IMG/VR virus record: IMGVR_UViG_3300034407_000717 | Span: 1 to 29,779 of that record | Origin: a virus | Strand: one strand, 5' to 3' | Length of the DNA: 29,779 nt | Shown: piece by piece, positions 29,643 to 29,779 of the stretch | Position numbering within the stretch: position 1 is the stretch's first letter | Layout: each line of letters starts with the position of its first letter | The notes under the pieces: generated by a model | What the model was told of the DNA's origin: nothing | Database searches by the model: none | Seen by the model: only the letters and a program-made list of their open reading frames with translations | Translations under genes and position numbers: made by a program

Positions 29643-29779
29643 GTTAATCTCTCCACCTCATTTAAATATAACTTTCGGACATTATCTGGACAAGGCTTCT
29701 TCTCTAAACAATCATTACACATAACAGAGTCGTTTGGTAATCCCCACATTTCACCTTGAAAAAATGAACACTCATCTTC
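29639..29779 (-). CDS. CxxC protein, 5' end cut by window
   Basis: The minus strand is open from the window edge to a TGA at 29639-29641, giving the last 46 residues of a protein. It shows four or five Cys: ECSFF, then VMCNDCLEKKPCP, as in small zinc-binding modules. The following gene's ATG overlaps the stop (ATGA), so this is an in-operon gene. Without the start no family can be named. Confidence 0.6.
   Translation of the reverse strand, partial: EDECSFFQGEMWGLPNDSVMCNDCLEKKPCPDNVRKLYLNEVERLT

Overview
The window is a block of a tailed double-stranded DNA phage genome, most likely a podovirus-like marine phage. The base composition is AT-rich. The gene set (terminase, portal, scaffold, capsid, tail adaptor and nozzle proteins, lectin-like tail proteins, tiny lysine-rich proteins, a DUF932-type early protein) is one I associate with uncultured marine phages of low-GC alphaproteobacteria. 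The host cannot be read directly. A PqqA-like peptide hints at a host that makes pyrroloquinoline quinone (PQQ). I saw no tRNA, rRNA, CRISPR array or insertion sequence.

Layout. Nearly every gene is on the minus strand, so transcription runs from high to low coordinates. (1) 29779-25179 is an early or accessory module: a partial CxxC protein, a marine-phage 'pyrimidine-dimer-glycosylase-like' protein, small unknowns, a cysteine-rich protein, a DUF932-like protein, a 24-residue membrane microprotein, a three-gene operon and a single gene. It is punctuated by three clear rho-independent terminators and is rich in the palindrome CTGTACAG. (2) 25178-24408 is a control region with no confident gene. 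Two consensus sigma70 promoters face away from each other around a perfect 14-bp inverted repeat, and the leftward transcript has a roughly 190-nt leader able to fold as an H-type pseudoknot. (3) 24407-20245 starts with the PqqA-like peptide, then two basic-tailed small proteins (one with an EF-hand-like loop), a TerS-like protein, two secreted or membrane proteins overlapping in two frames, a membrane-anchored coiled coil, a metallothionein-like protein and a small holin-like protein. (4) 20264-1 is packaging and virion: a small pre-terminase protein, TerL, a tyrosine-recombinase-like protein, portal, an internal virion-like protein, a 3-TM holin, a GH24 endolysin, scaffold, capsid, a decoration-like protein, four tiny basic proteins, tail adaptor, tail nozzle, a repetitive tail fibre and a lectin-like tail protein cut by the window edge.

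The genes are tightly packed, with ATGA, TAATG and 8-nt overlaps, so translation is probably coupled. Six genes lie outside ordinary long-ORF calling and were found by reading the gaps: the PqqA-like peptide (24333-24407), the metallothionein-like protein (20657-20812), the small holin-like protein (20494-20664), the membrane microprotein (26480-26554), and two basic mini-proteins (7531-7707, 7993-8157). A seventh small gene, at 28448-28624, also fills a gap.

The strongest candidates for new biology are the phage PqqA-like peptide behind a strong promoter and structured leader, the divergent promoter switch, the metallothionein-like protein next to lysis genes, and the tyrosine-recombinase-like protein inside the packaging operon.
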